In this document: piece after piece, positions 28,081 through 37,307 of the stretch
Layout of the letters: every line of letters starts with the position of its first letter
Numbering within the stretch: the first letter of the stretch is position 1
Assembly (NCBI GenBank): GCA_913041275.1
Contig: CAJWHF010000005.1
Span: forward strand, 1-45,406
Length of the DNA stretch: 45,406 nucleotides
Origin: an uncultured Opitutia bacterium
GTDB lineage: Bacteria > Verrucomicrobiota > Verrucomicrobiia > Opitutales > Coraliomargaritaceae
Reading direction: 5' to 3'
The notes under the pieces: generated by a model
What the model was told of the DNA's origin: nothing
The model's input: the letters and a program-made list of their open reading frames with translations, nothing else
Databases searched by the model: none
Translations under genes and position numbers: made by a program

Positions 28081-29687
28081 AACGTACGCCGCACTTTTGT
28101 GTCACAAGGTGCGTCATTTTTTTCTGGATAATCTGTCACAAAATGTAAGCCACGGCTCTCTTTACGCTGCAGGGCACAATCGATTATCAAACCAGCGACC
28201 AAGATAAGATTGCGTAGCTCTAGTAGACTTTCGTCTACCTTAAAGTTCCAATAGTAATCATTTATCTCCTTATCCAATGTCTGGATACGAGTACGTGCCC
28301 TCTCAAGGCGCTTACTGGTTCGAACTATGCCGACATAGTCCCACATTGTTCGTTTCACTTCGTCCCAATTGTGCAACAGTACTACACGTTCGTCAGAATC
28401 ACGCACATCACCCCCGATCCAATCAGGTATTACAGTGACCTCTCCCTTGGCCAAACTAAGGTATTTTTCAACAGCTAATGCTCCCCGATTAGCCAGTACG
28501 ACTGCTTCTAAAAGCGAGTTACTCGCCAGGCGATTAGCTCCATGTAGTCCTGTACTTGCCACCTCTCCACAGGCGTACAAACCTGACAAAGAAGTCTGCG
28601 CATTTAAGTCTGTTTTAATGCCTCCACAAAGATAATGAGCAGCCGGAACTATGGGAATCATATCACTCTCCAATATAATCCCCTGCTTAGCACAATGTTC
28701 GTATATGTTTGGAAAATGTTCATGTAATTTCTTTTTGGGTATAGGTCTTGTGTCTAACCAAAGGTGCCGAGCACCTGTCTCTTTCATTTCAGAGTCAATC
28801 GCACGAGCTACGACATCGCGCGGAGCTAATTCCTTACGCGCATCATATTTCTCCATAAAAGCCTCCCCTTTCATGTTACGAAGAATCGCACCTTCCCCCC
28901 GCACTGCTTCGCTAATGAGGAAGCGCTCGGATGAATCTTTGCTGTAAAAAGCAGTCGGATGGAACTGAATGAACTCCATATTACGGACCTCTACACCAGC
29001 TCGGTATGCCATAGCAATTCCGTCACCAGTAGCAATAAATGGATTCGTTGTGAATTGGTAGACTTGCCCTATTCCGCCTGTAGCCAAAAGGACCGCACTA
29101 GCGGCGAAGGTTTCGACTTGATCATTCTGGGTATTTAGTGCGTACAGACCTATTACTCGGTCCTCTCCATCTAGTTTACGTCCTTCGTGCTTACAGAGTT
29201 TAGAAGAAGTAATCAGTTCGATCGCAAAGTGGTGTTCGAAATTGTCAATATTAGGCGATTCTTCAATACTTTGAACAAGCGCTTCTTCGATAACTTTACC
29301 AGTAACATCCTGAACATGAAAAATACGGCGCTTAGAATGACCACCCTCTTTACCCAGCGAGGCACGACCATCCTCTAACTGAGTAAAGGCTACGCCACGC
29401 TCGGTTAATTGATCGATACTAGCGGCTCCGTCCTTGAGGATTTCACGCACTGCAGACTCGTCGCAGAGTCCATCACCGCTGACAAGCGTATCGGCTACAT
29501 GCATATCCACTTCGTCTTTTTTTGAAGTCACTGCCGCAATACCACCTTGAGCGTAATTGGTATTAGATTCAGCAGAATTCTTTTTTGTTATAATAGCAAC
29601 ACGATGCCCAGCCTCCGCTACCTTTAAAGCAAAGCTAAGACCGGCAATCCCGCTGCCGACGACAATCACATCGTAGGATTCAGCCAT
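28077..29687 (-). CDS. nadB: L-aspartate oxidase
   Basis: This FAD enzyme oxidises L-aspartate to iminoaspartate, the first step of de novo NAD synthesis. At 536 residues it is typical. Visible: the FAD loop VVGSGIAGLSFALKVAEAG, TNYAQGGIAAV, GGHSKRRIFHVQDVTGK, GIGQVYQFTTNP, FIQFHPTAFY, SEAVRGEGAILRN, HYLCGGIKTDLN and the late GEVASTGLHGANRLASNSLLEAVV. The C-terminal helical domain matches fumarate reductase/succinate dehydrogenase flavoproteins, but the pattern as a whole is NadB. nadA and nadC are not in the window. It lies 2 nt after panC and overlaps panE by 4 nt. Confidence 0.97.
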   Translation of the reverse strand: MAESYDVIVVGSGIAGLSFALKVAEAGHRVAIITKKNSAESNTNYAQGGIAAVTSKKDEVDMHVADTLVSGDGLCDESAVREILKDGAASIDQLTERGVAFTQLEDGRASLGKEGGHSKRRIFHVQDVTGKVIEEALVQSIEESPNIDNFEHHFAIELITSSKLCKHEGRKLDGEDRVIGLYALNTQNDQVETFAASAVLLATGGIGQVYQFTTNPFIATGDGIAMAYRAGVEVRNMEFIQFHPTAFYSKDSSERFLISEAVRGEGAILRNMKGEAFMEKYDARKELAPRDVVARAIDSEMKETGARHLWLDTRPIPKKKLHEHFPNIYEHCAKQGIILESDMIPIVPAAHYLCGGIKTDLNAQTSLSGLYACGEVASTGLHGANRLASNSLLEAVVLANRGALAVEKYLSLAKGEVTVIPDWIGGDVRDSDERVVLLHNWDEVKRTMWDYVGIVRTSKRLERARTRIQTLDKEINDYYWNFKVDESLLELRNLILVAGLIIDCALQRKESRGLHFVTDYPEKNDAPCDTKVRRTL

Positions 29688-29689
29688 AT

Positions 29690-30532
29690 TTATAGTTCAA
29701 TATTATCGATAAGGCGCGTTTGATCCACCCAAGCAGCCGCACAGAGTAAGCTTCTACCACGAATAATCTCATTAGAGGGTTCCATAGTATCTCGGTCTAC
29801 TACCTGCACATAAATGACCCGAATACGGCGCATACTTGATAAGTGATGAGTCACTTCTGCTACGATTCGATCCACACTCTTAGTTCCAGAATCAACCATA
29901 TCTTTTGCGATTTTTAGCGATTTTGATATACACAGTGCCTCTTGCCTTTGCAAATCAGTCAAATAGACATTACGAGAACTAGTAGCCATACCATCCTCAT
30001 CACGGTGTGTCGGACCGATTACAATCTGAACTGGTAAATTAAAATCTGTGACCATTTTACGAATAACCGCACATTGTTGTGCATCCTTTAGTCCGAAAAT
30101 GGCTAAATTTGGAAGTGCTATGTTAAATAGCTTCAAACAAACAGTAGTTACCCCTCTGAAGTGATGGGGTCGAGAAACTCCACATAGTCCCAGACTAAAG
30201 CTCTCCTCTTGTACATAGGCAGAATAATCGGGGGGAAACATTGCCTCAACTGGAGGAGTAAATAAAACATCGGCCCCACGCTCTCGGCATTTCTTGGTAT
30301 CTTCTTTCAGCACGCGAGGGTATTTTTCATAGTCTTCACTAGGACCAAACTGGGTGGGGTTGACAAATATTGAAACAATGACCTTGTCAGCTTTTTCCTT
30401 AGCGATATCTATTAAAGACAAATGTCCCTCGTGTAAACTTCCCATAGTAGGCACGAGTGCGATTGAGTCTCCACTCGAGCGCACCTCGGTAGCGTAAGAC
30501 TGCATTTTATTGACCGATTGAATTGTCTGCAT
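29690..30532 (-). CDS. panC: Pantothenate synthetase
   Basis: This ATP-dependent ligase joins pantoate and beta-alanine. At 280 residues it is family length. It carries VPTMGSLHEGHLSLI with the HxGH nucleotide motif (34-37), VSIFVNPTQFGPSEDYEKYPR, HHFRGVTTVCLKLFNIALPN, FGLKDAQQCAVIRKM, and the KMSKS-like ATSSRNVYL. It is the first gene of the panC-nadB-panE operon, with only 2 nt to nadB, and is transcribed away from dapL. Confidence 0.97.
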   Translation of the reverse strand: MQTIQSVNKMQSYATEVRSSGDSIALVPTMGSLHEGHLSLIDIAKEKADKVIVSIFVNPTQFGPSEDYEKYPRVLKEDTKKCRERGADVLFTPPVEAMFPPDYSAYVQEESFSLGLCGVSRPHHFRGVTTVCLKLFNIALPNLAIFGLKDAQQCAVIRKMVTDFNLPVQIVIGPTHRDEDGMATSSRNVYLTDLQRQEALCISKSLKIAKDMVDSGTKSVDRIVAEVTHHLSSMRRIRVIYVQVVDRDTMEPSNEIIRGRSLLCAAAWVDQTRLIDNIEL

Positions 30533-30618
30533 AACTAGTATTTCTGCACAAATTAATTACCGAGTATATTTATCACAAACATAATCATAACCATAGCAAC
30601 ACTGACAATACGTTTCAA

Positions 30619-31863
30619 ATGAGCGACCCATATATACAAGAACTATTTGCTGAGCGAATCGGCGGGAATCAATACGGAAAGTCCACAGCCATTTATAAGT
30701 TTGAGAAGATCAAACGTGCCAAAAAAGCCGCCAAAGCGGCTAAACCAGATCTCGAGCTCATCGATATGGGTGTGGGCGAGCCAGATGAAATGGCATTTCC
30801 TATTGTCGTAGAGTCTCTTCAAGCTGAAGCTGCAAAGGCTGAGAACGGAGGCTATGCCGACAATGGTGGTGAGAGTTTTAAAGAAGCCGCTGCTACATAC
30901 ATGGCAGAGGTATTTGATGTGAAGGATATCGATCCAGAGACCGACGTCATCCACTCGATTGGTTCGAAGACTGCCCTGTCCATGATTCCAGCCTGTTTCA
31001 TTAACCGAGGTGACTATGTACTCATGACAGTCCCCGGCTATCCGGTGCTCGGCACGCATGCCAAATACCTAGGGGGTGAAGTTTACAATATGAAGCTCGA
31101 AGCGGGTAACGACTTCTTGCCCGATCTGGACGCAGTGCCCGCCGATGTGCTGGCTAAGGCTAAGATAATGGTACTTAATTACCCAAACAATCCAACGGGA
31201 GCCTCTGCCACACTAGAATTTTTTGGTAAAGTAGTAGAATTTGCTAAAAAAAATAACTTAATAATTCTCCAAGATGCGGCATACGCGTCACTTATATTCG
31301 AGGGCAAGCCGCTATCAATTTTTCAAGTACCTGGAGCCAAAGACGTGGCCATCGAATTACACTCGCTCTCTAAGAGTTACAATATGACAGGCTGGCGCAT
31401 TGGCTTCGTTGTAGGAAATCCTCTCATAGTACAGGCTTATGCAGACATGAAGGACAACTCTGACTCTGGCCAGTTTCTCGCTATCCAGAAGGCTGGCGTT
31501 ACTGCTCTAGAGAACCCACAGATAACCGAACAGATCGCTGAGAAATACTCGCGCCGTATGGATCTACTAATTGAAGCACTAACTAGCAATGGATTCACGG
31601 TGAGTAAACCTAAAGGTAGCTTCTTTCTCTATGTCCCCGCTCCCCGCACTGCGACACTCGCAGGAGTAAGCACAGAATTCGCTACGGGTGAGGACTTTAG
31701 CCAGTGGCTCATTACTAACGAGCTAATTAGCACTGTGCCTTGGGATGATTGTGGAAACTTTGTCCGGTTCTCTGTCACTTTTTCAGCCCAAGGTGTGGCC
31801 AAAGAAGTGGAAATCGTTGAAGAGATCGCTCAGCGTCTCAAGAAATACGAATTTACTTTTTAG
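30619..31863 (+). CDS. dapL: LL-diaminopimelate aminotransferase
   Basis: This PLP aminotransferase turns tetrahydrodipicolinate directly into LL-diaminopimelate in lysine and peptidoglycan synthesis, bypassing dapC/D/E. Verrucomicrobiota are known to use this route. At 414 residues it matches. Motifs: LIDMGVGEPDEMAFP, GGYADNGGESFKEAAATYM, SIGSKTALSMIPACF, VLNYPNNPTGAS, LQDAAYASLIFEG, and the PLP lysine K252 in LHSLSKSYNMTGWRIGF. The family is hard to separate by eye from other class I/II aminotransferases, but the N-terminus and the GSKTALSMIP segment fit DapL. It diverges from panC and stands alone. Confidence 0.88.
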   Translation: MSDPYIQELFAERIGGNQYGKSTAIYKFEKIKRAKKAAKAAKPDLELIDMGVGEPDEMAFPIVVESLQAEAAKAENGGYADNGGESFKEAAATYMAEVFDVKDIDPETDVIHSIGSKTALSMIPACFINRGDYVLMTVPGYPVLGTHAKYLGGEVYNMKLEAGNDFLPDLDAVPADVLAKAKIMVLNYPNNPTGASATLEFFGKVVEFAKKNNLIILQDAAYASLIFEGKPLSIFQVPGAKDVAIELHSLSKSYNMTGWRIGFVVGNPLIVQAYADMKDNSDSGQFLAIQKAGVTALENPQITEQIAEKYSRRMDLLIEALTSNGFTVSKPKGSFFLYVPAPRTATLAGVSTEFATGEDFSQWLITNELISTVPWDDCGNFVRFSVTFSAQGVAKEVEIVEEIAQRLKKYEFTF

Positions 31864-32051
31864 AGCTAAAACGCTTTCAATTCTATTATCTTTTGAGAGT
31901 ACATTTTAAATTCTTGTGTTCTATTTATAGACAAAACAATAGGGACTAGATATCCCTACATAAGATAAAATAACCTACCTTCAATTTATCGAAAGAACAG
32001 GAAAATAAAATGTTTAGTAATAAGGTATACAGCTGATAAGAAGGCTTTACT

Positions 32052-32741
32052 ATGTGGATTCGTAAGAGGCATCGTAAGAAGGATAAGGTATTCAGCATAT
32101 ACGAGGGCGAGAGGGAAGAATGGAGTAAGAGGGAAAAGTTTATAGCTTATCCTATTATGTCTACTGCGATTGGATCTGTAATTTACTTAACTTATATGTC
32201 CAACAAATACGAAAGTTATGATCCACCTCAGGTTTTATTGATAACGTGGACCATATCAATATTCGCTACTTTCGCTTTCATATTTTCAAGTAAAAAACTC
32301 CTTAAGGAGGCTACTGACGAGGTAGGAAATAAAATATTAGAAGGTTCACCATATTTTAATTTATCTCAATTATCTGGTTTATTTCCAATAGGAGGTATTA
32401 TTATTTCTGTATTATTATATAAAAAACAAATAGTTAACGATGAACTATCTCTACCATTTTTTGGATTTTCTTTATTACTTTTAGGTTGCTGGGTTGTATC
32501 ATTTCAATTTCTACAAAGTTTCTATCACCGCGTAGAAAATAAATATTTCAAAGGATGCCCCTACTTACCTTGTAGAAGCAAATCTAAGGCACTCATAGAG
32601 GAAAACAAAATTGAAGCCTCTTTCACCGGCGCCTATATAGCACTCTACCATTACAGGTGTAACTGCTGTCACAAAAGATGGACTCAAACTGGATACTTAT
32701 TATATAAACCTAAACTTAAACTTTTTAAATTCCGCAAGTAG
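32052..32741 (+). CDS. AT-rich membrane protein of unknown function with a C-terminal Cys cluster
   Basis: I do not recognise this 229-residue protein. The first 35 residues are very basic and charged (WIRKRHRKKDK, EREEWSKREK). Four hydrophobic stretches follow, at about 40-58, 66-85, 115-130 and 140-160 (YPIMSTAIGSVIYLTYM, VLLITWTISIFATFAFIF, LFPIGGIIISVLLY, PFFGFSLLLLGCWVVSFQF). The hydrophilic tail has GCPYLPC and then YRCNCCHKRW, a pattern that could be a zinc ribbon. An AAGAAGG lies 7 nt before the ATG, one of the few Shine-Dalgarno-like leaders in the window. The DNA is AT-richer than its neighbours dapL and gltA, which suggests a recent arrival or weak constraint. It ends 21 nt from the convergent gltA. 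Confidence 0.75.
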   Translation: MWIRKRHRKKDKVFSIYEGEREEWSKREKFIAYPIMSTAIGSVIYLTYMSNKYESYDPPQVLLITWTISIFATFAFIFSSKKLLKEATDEVGNKILEGSPYFNLSQLSGLFPIGGIIISVLLYKKQIVNDELSLPFFGFSLLLLGCWVVSFQFLQSFYHRVENKYFKGCPYLPCRSKSKALIEENKIEASFTGAYIALYHYRCNCCHKRWTQTGYLLYKPKLKLFKFRK

Positions 32742-32762
32742 TTAGCAAAGAGAAACATTATG

Positions 32763-34049
32763 TCACCGTTTATTAACTGGCACATAACTACGCTCGGTCT
32801 CGCCGGTATAAATCTGCCGAGGACGATGTATGCGACTTTTAGGGTTTTCTGCGATTTCCTTCCAGTTGGCTATCCAACCAGGCATACGACCTAAAGCAAA
32901 CATCACAGTAAACATATCCACGGGAATACCGATCGCTTTGAGTATTATCCCGCTATAAAAATCCACATTGGGGTACAGTTTTCGGCTAATAAAGTAATCA
33001 TCCTTTAGTGCACTCTGCTCAAGCTTACGAGCGATCTCTAAGAGAGGATCATCCATTCCCATGCTCCCGAGTATAGATTCTGAGCTTTTACCAAGAATCT
33101 TGGCACGAGGGTCGTAATTTTTATAGACTCGGTGACCGAAGCCCATGAGCTTGGCCTCTCCCTTTTTAGCGGCTTCGATAAACTTAGATCCGTCGTCTCC
33201 GCTAGCATGAATTTCTTCGAGCATCTTGATCACTGCCATATTGGCACCACCGTGGGAAGGACCCCAAAGTGCGCTCACTCCGGCTGAAACCGAAGCGAAA
33301 AGATTAGCACCACCCGAAGCGACCATACGCACAGTGGAGGTGGAGCAGTTTTGCTCGTGGTCCGCATGTAACATAAGGAAGAGATCCAGCGCCTTGCCCA
33401 CACCATGGTTATCGACGTACTCGTTATAGGGCTCAGAGAACATCATGTGTAGGAAATTTGATGTGTAACTAGTATCCGCAGGTGGAATAAATGGCATCCC
33501 CATCTTCATTCGGTAAGTCATGGCCGCGATCGCGCGTACTTTGGAGATTAGTAAAACTGCAGTCTCGTCAAAATGAGCTAAGTCTTCCTCACGATTATTC
33601 GTAGACATCTCAGGATGATAAGCACCAAGAGAATTGAGCATAGAGGAAAGGATCGCCATAGGATGCGCAGCACTAGGGAAACTATCGAAGTGTCCATTCA
33701 TACTAGTATGAATGGAGGCATGGCTACGGATTTTCTGAAGAAAGGTATCGAGGCTCTCTTGATTTGGTAGATCCCCGTAAATGATGAGCATGGCAGTTTC
33801 TAAAAAGGTTGAATTTTTTGCCAGATCCTCGATTGAGTATCCTCTATGCTTTAAAATGCCCTTCTCGCCATTAATAAATGTAATTTTGCTGAGGCAAGAG
33901 CCCGTATTTCCGTAGCCCTCGTCGAATGTAATACAACCACTTTTCGCCCTGAGTGCCCTAGTATCTATGGCTTTCTCCCCGAGTGTACCTTCTATAATGG
34001 GAAACTCGAAATTTTCATTTCCCAGCCGTATAGTGCCTGTGTCTTCCAT
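32763..34049 (-). CDS. gltA: Citrate synthase
   Basis: The enzyme condenses acetyl-CoA and oxaloacetate, the entry to the TCA cycle. At 428 residues it is the length of the bacterial hexameric type II enzyme. It has the N-terminal beta-rich segment ([19 protein letters not shown], then [27 protein letters not shown]), [15 protein letters not shown], the active His in [28 protein letters not shown], and the active Asp in [15 protein letters not shown]. The C-terminus RPRQIYTG is typical. It is the last gene of the minus-strand stretch after hisH (59-nt gap). Confidence 0.98.
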   Translation of the reverse strand: MEDTGTIRLGNENFEFPIIEGTLGEKAIDTRALRAKSGCITFDEGYGNTGSCLSKITFINGEKGILKHRGYSIEDLAKNSTFLETAMLIIYGDLPNQESLDTFLQKIRSHASIHTSMNGHFDSFPSAAHPMAILSSMLNSLGAYHPEMSTNNREEDLAHFDETAVLLISKVRAIAAMTYRMKMGMPFIPPADTSYTSNFLHMMFSEPYNEYVDNHGVGKALDLFLMLHADHEQNCSTSTVRMVASGGANLFASVSAGVSALWGPSHGGANMAVIKMLEEIHASGDDGSKFIEAAKKGEAKLMGFGHRVYKNYDPRAKILGKSSESILGSMGMDDPLLEIARKLEQSALKDDYFISRKLYPNVDFYSGIILKAIGIPVDMFTVMFALGRMPGWIANWKEIAENPKSRIHRPRQIYTGETERSYVPVNKR

Positions 34050-34108
34050 TATAGTGTTTTTAGTATAAGATTGATCGGTAGCAGAGTGCGGACCGTATCA
34101 GTAAGGAT

Positions 34109-34762
34109 CTAGAGTGATCTCAAAAAGTTTCGATAAAGATGCAAACCTTTTGCCTGACTTTTTTCGGGATGAAACTGCGTCGCATAGCAGTTCCCGTGGC
34201 GTATACCAGATACAAAACGACCACCATAGTCCGTGTGAAAGAGCGTAAGAGTCGGGTCTTTTGGTTCGATATAGTAACTATGTACGAAATAAAATTGATC
34301 TTGGCCAGAGTTTAAACCTTCGCAAAGTGGCTCACTCGGATCGAAGCTAACTGTGTTCCAACCCATATGTGGTATTTTCAGCGCTGGATTAACATCAAAA
34401 CGCCTTACGGAGCCTTCAAATATCCCAAGTGTAGGAGTATCGCCCTCCTCTGAATGCTCAAATAGTGCCTGAAGCCCAAGGCAGATACCAAAAAAGGGGC
34501 GATCAGCTGCAATCCAATCACGAATACAGCTATCAAAACCCGTAGATTCTAATAAGCGCATAGTGTCCACAATGGCACCTTGCCCAGGAAAGACTAAAGC
34601 ATCGGCTGAGTGAATCTGCTCTGGATCGGAGACTAGGAAGGCATCTGCTCCTACATGCGACCAGGCTCGTAAAACACTGCGAAGATTGCCCATACCGTAG
34701 TCAATGACGGCGAGTCGTGGTTTTTTTATGGCAGCGTCTTCAATCATAGTGAGTTCACCCAT
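34109..34762 (-). CDS. hisH: Imidazole glycerol phosphate synthase, glutaminase subunit
   Basis: This glutamine amidotransferase subunit supplies ammonia to HisF in histidine and purine-linked AICAR production. It is 217 residues, with [25 protein letters not shown], the nucleophile Cys in [26 protein letters not shown], and the catalytic His/Glu in [13 protein letters not shown]. The track start (MGELTMIED) adds about 10 residues to the usual start; a second ATG at 34747 is equally possible. No hisF or hisA is nearby, so this subunit is separated from its partner gene. It lies between fabF and gltA. Confidence 0.96.
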   Translation of the reverse strand: MGELTMIEDAAIKKPRLAVIDYGMGNLRSVLRAWSHVGADAFLVSDPEQIHSADALVFPGQGAIVDTMRLLESTGFDSCIRDWIAADRPFFGICLGLQALFEHSEEGDTPTLGIFEGSVRRFDVNPALKIPHMGWNTVSFDPSEPLCEGLNSGQDQFYFVHSYYIEPKDPTLTLFHTDYGGRFVSGIRHGNCYATQFHPEKSQAKGLHLYRNFLRSL

Positions 34763-34842
34763 TTTGCCAGGCTCTCATTGAGTTGCAAGCCGACAAGATT
34801 TTAGTGCGCTAAAAAGTTTCCCGCTTAGAATATTCAGGATGA

Positions 34843-36099
34843 TTACAACTTCCTAAAAAGCAAAGTCGCATTATGTCCACCGAATCCGAGGTTGTTGCAG
34901 ATAGCTACATTAACATCTGCCTCACGCATTTCGTTTGGAACATAGTCGAGGTCACAGTCTGGGTCTGGATCGTTGTAATTAATTGTAGGGGGAATTTTAC
35001 CGTCTCGTATAGAGAGTGCACAGATAGCAGACTCAATTCCGCCAGCAGCACCGAGAAGGTGCCCTGTCATACCCTTAGTCGAGGAAACTGCGAGATTACA
35101 GGCAGCCTCACCGAGAGCCTTTTTTATAGCCCCAGTCTCAAACTTATCGTTATATTGAGTAGAAGTGCCGTGAGCGTTAATATAGCTGACCTGATCAGGC
35201 TGAATATCCGCTTCATTTACAACAGAGCAGATCGCCGCGCCAAGGGCTTTACCTTCTGGATCAGGCGAGGTAATATGGTGTGCGTCACAGGTTGCGCTGT
35301 AGCCGGCAATTTCACAATAAATCGTAGCGCCGCGCGCTTGGGCATGTTCAAGAGTCTCCATGACAAGTACTCCAGAGCCCTCACCCATTACAAAGCCATC
35401 ACGACCTTTATCGAACGGACGACTAGCAGTTGTAGGAGTATCATTATAGCTTGTTGACATGGCCTTCATCGAGCAGAAGCCCGCATAGCCAAGCTCTGTG
35501 ATGGCTGCTTCACTACCACCTGCAAGCATGACATCAGATTCGCCGTCGCGAAGCATATGGAATGACTCTCCGATACTATGGGTGCCAGAAGCACAGGCAC
35601 TGACTATTCCATAGTTTGGTCCGCGTGCACCCACTTCGATGGCAACTACGCCGCTGGCGATATTTGCAATAAGTGATGGTATCATAAAAGGGGATACTTT
35701 ACGGGGACCTCCTTCATAAAGACGGCGACTCTGCGTCTGAATGGTAAGCATGCCGCCAATCCCTGAGCCAATTAGAACGCCAAAGCGATCCGCATCTAAT
35801 TTAGAAGTATCTTCTAAAGACGCATCTTTTAAAGCTAAACGAGAGGCGGCTACAGCAAGTTGGGTATAACGGTCATTACGTCGTGCCTCCTTGGGATCCA
35901 TGTATAAGTTTGGATCAAAATGTAGACACTCTGAACCAATTTTTGAGGGATAATCTGTAGTATCAAAGGACTTAACTGCGTCTATACCGCTCTGGCCCGC
36001 TAGGAGATTTTCCCAAAAAGATTCTACCCCGTCACCATAATTGGTGACTGTGCCAATTCCGGTTACGACAACACGCTTTCTTTCAAAAGTTCTACTCAT
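34843..36099 (-). CDS. fabF: 3-oxoacyl-ACP synthase II
   Basis: This condensing enzyme elongates acyl-ACP with malonyl-ACP. At 418 residues it is standard. It has RVVVTGIGTVTNYGDGVESFW, the active Cys in GIVSACASGTHSIGESF, FVMGEGSGVLVMETLEHAQARGA, YINAHGTSTQYNDKFE with the first catalytic His, TKGMTGHLLGAAGGIES with the second His, and the closing NNLGFGGHNATLLF. It follows acpP on the minus strand, after a hairpin terminator in the 66-nt gap. Confidence 0.97.
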   Translation of the reverse strand: MSRTFERKRVVVTGIGTVTNYGDGVESFWENLLAGQSGIDAVKSFDTTDYPSKIGSECLHFDPNLYMDPKEARRNDRYTQLAVAASRLALKDASLEDTSKLDADRFGVLIGSGIGGMLTIQTQSRRLYEGGPRKVSPFMIPSLIANIASGVVAIEVGARGPNYGIVSACASGTHSIGESFHMLRDGESDVMLAGGSEAAITELGYAGFCSMKAMSTSYNDTPTTASRPFDKGRDGFVMGEGSGVLVMETLEHAQARGATIYCEIAGYSATCDAHHITSPDPEGKALGAAICSVVNEADIQPDQVSYINAHGTSTQYNDKFETGAIKKALGEAACNLAVSSTKGMTGHLLGAAGGIESAICALSIRDGKIPPTINYNDPDPDCDLDYVPNEMREADVNVAICNNLGFGGHNATLLFRKL

Positions 36100-36110
36100 A
36101 ATGTCTCTGT

Positions 36111-36139
36111 AAAAAAATAAAGCCGCATTTAAGCGGCTT
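36111..36139 (-). terminator. Hairpin terminator between acpP and fabF
   Basis: On the minus strand AAGCCGC-TTAAAT-GCGGCTT forms a perfect 7-bp stem followed by TATTTTTTT. It lies 27 nt after the acpP stop and 12 nt before fabF. It would let acpP be expressed at a higher level than fabF if read-through is partial. Confidence 0.8.
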
Positions 36140-36165
36140 AATTGTAAATTTGAAAGTAGAAACTT

Positions 36166-36420
36166 TTACCCCGCTTTTTCAGTGATATAAGCGATGACAG
36201 CTCCAACGGTTTGCATTTTTTCTGCATCAGATTCTGGAATTTCACCGTCTATCTCGTCACTAAACTCTTCCTCGAAGGCCATGATGAGTTCTACAGTGTC
36301 CAAAGAGTCGGCACCCAAATCGTCCAGAAAGGAGGCTTCAGATGTGACTTGCTCTTCGTTAACGTTGAGCTGATCAACGATAATTTTCTTAACGCGTTGT
36401 TCGATTGTTTGGTCTGACAT
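36166..36420 (-). CDS. acpP: Acyl carrier protein
   Basis: This small acidic carrier of fatty-acid intermediates has 84 residues. Ser39 in [21 protein letters not shown] is the phosphopantetheine attachment site. The rest follows the four-helix pattern ([12 protein letters not shown], then [13 protein letters not shown]). It lies 43 nt downstream of fabG and is followed by the terminator before fabF. It has no Shine-Dalgarno motif despite being a gene that should be strongly expressed. Confidence 0.98.
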   Translation of the reverse strand: MSDQTIEQRVKKIIVDQLNVNEEQVTSEASFLDDLGADSLDTVELIMAFEEEFSDEIDGEIPESDAEKMQTVGAVIAYITEKAG

Positions 36421-36463
36421 ATTTTCTTTGTTTAGGTTGTATATTAATTACGCTAAATAGGCA

Positions 36464-37210
36464 TCACATGACCATGCCACCGTCAACTGTAAAAACCTGC
36501 CCGGTGATGTAGGAAGCCTGCTCTGAGGCAAGAAATGCAGTCGTCCCTGCGATGTCTGCGCACTCACCCATACGTTTCATTGGAATCATACCAACTATGG
36601 CATCTTGATGCTTTTCTTCTAACTCAGCAGTCATATCTGTGGCAATAAAACCAGGTGCAACGGCATTTACTGTAACATTTCGAGCTGCAAACTCCTTTGC
36701 GAGACTCTTAGTCATACCAATCATACCTGCTTTGGCTGCTGCGTAGTTTGCTTGTCCCGCATTACCCGTTAGACCTATAACTGAGGACATATTAATAATG
36801 CGCCCCCAACGCTTGCGGGTCATCGGGCGAGCGAGATGCTTTATGAAGCTAAAGCAACTGGAAAGGTTCGTATCGATAACAGCATCCCAGTCATCATCAC
36901 TCATACGAAAGAGTAACCCGTCGCGAGTGATACCAGCGTTATTAACCAAAATATCGATGTTGGTGTGTTTTTCGAGGAGTGATTCACAAGCTTCCTTGAC
37001 GGAGGCTTTATCAGAGACGTCTAGTGCAAGTGACTCGGCAGATCCACCATCAGAATTAATTGCCTCAGAGACCGCGCCGCAGGAACCTTCTGATCTGCTA
37101 ATACAAATAACGTGGTGCCCTTTGGATGCGAGCAACTCAGCTATACTTTTACCAATGCCGCGACCAGCACCTGTTACAAGGGCGATTCGTTTCTGCGTAC
37201 TTTCACTCAT
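36464..37210 (-). CDS. fabG: 3-oxoacyl-ACP reductase
   Basis: This NADPH short-chain dehydrogenase reduces 3-oxoacyl-ACP. It has 248 residues, with the TGAGRGIG loop (13-20), NNAGITRDGLLFRM, INMSSVIGLTGNAGQANYAAAKAGMIGMTKSLAKE with the catalytic Ser, Tyr and Lys, NAVAPGFIATDMT, and the closing YITGQVFTVDGGMVM. It is the first gene of fabG-acpP-(fabF) and diverges from the pseudouridine synthase gene. A GGAG about 10 nt before the ATG is a weak ribosome-binding candidate. Confidence 0.96.
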   Translation of the reverse strand: MSESTQKRIALVTGAGRGIGKSIAELLASKGHHVICISRSEGSCGAVSEAINSDGGSAESLALDVSDKASVKEACESLLEKHTNIDILVNNAGITRDGLLFRMSDDDWDAVIDTNLSSCFSFIKHLARPMTRKRWGRIINMSSVIGLTGNAGQANYAAAKAGMIGMTKSLAKEFAARNVTVNAVAPGFIATDMTAELEEKHQDAIVGMIPMKRMGECADIAGTTAFLASEQASYITGQVFTVDGGMVM

Positions 37211-37307
37211 AAATATAAGTCTCCGACAATTCTTCCGACCTGCGCAAGCCCAATGTTAGGTGTGAGCGACATTGACAGCTATGCCTTAGTGAGGCTCTAG
37301 TAGAGTA

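Noticed and set aside
31940-31958. TAGGGA-7 nt-TCCCTA inverted repeat between dapL and the membrane protein
   Set aside because: Arms of only 6 bp in a 188-nt AT-rich gap, with no T-run and no known motif; expected by chance.
34873-35457. 194-codon ORF antisense to fabF
   Set aside because: It is the shadow of a strongly conserved gene. The translation has no recognisable motif, and fabF explains the region fully.
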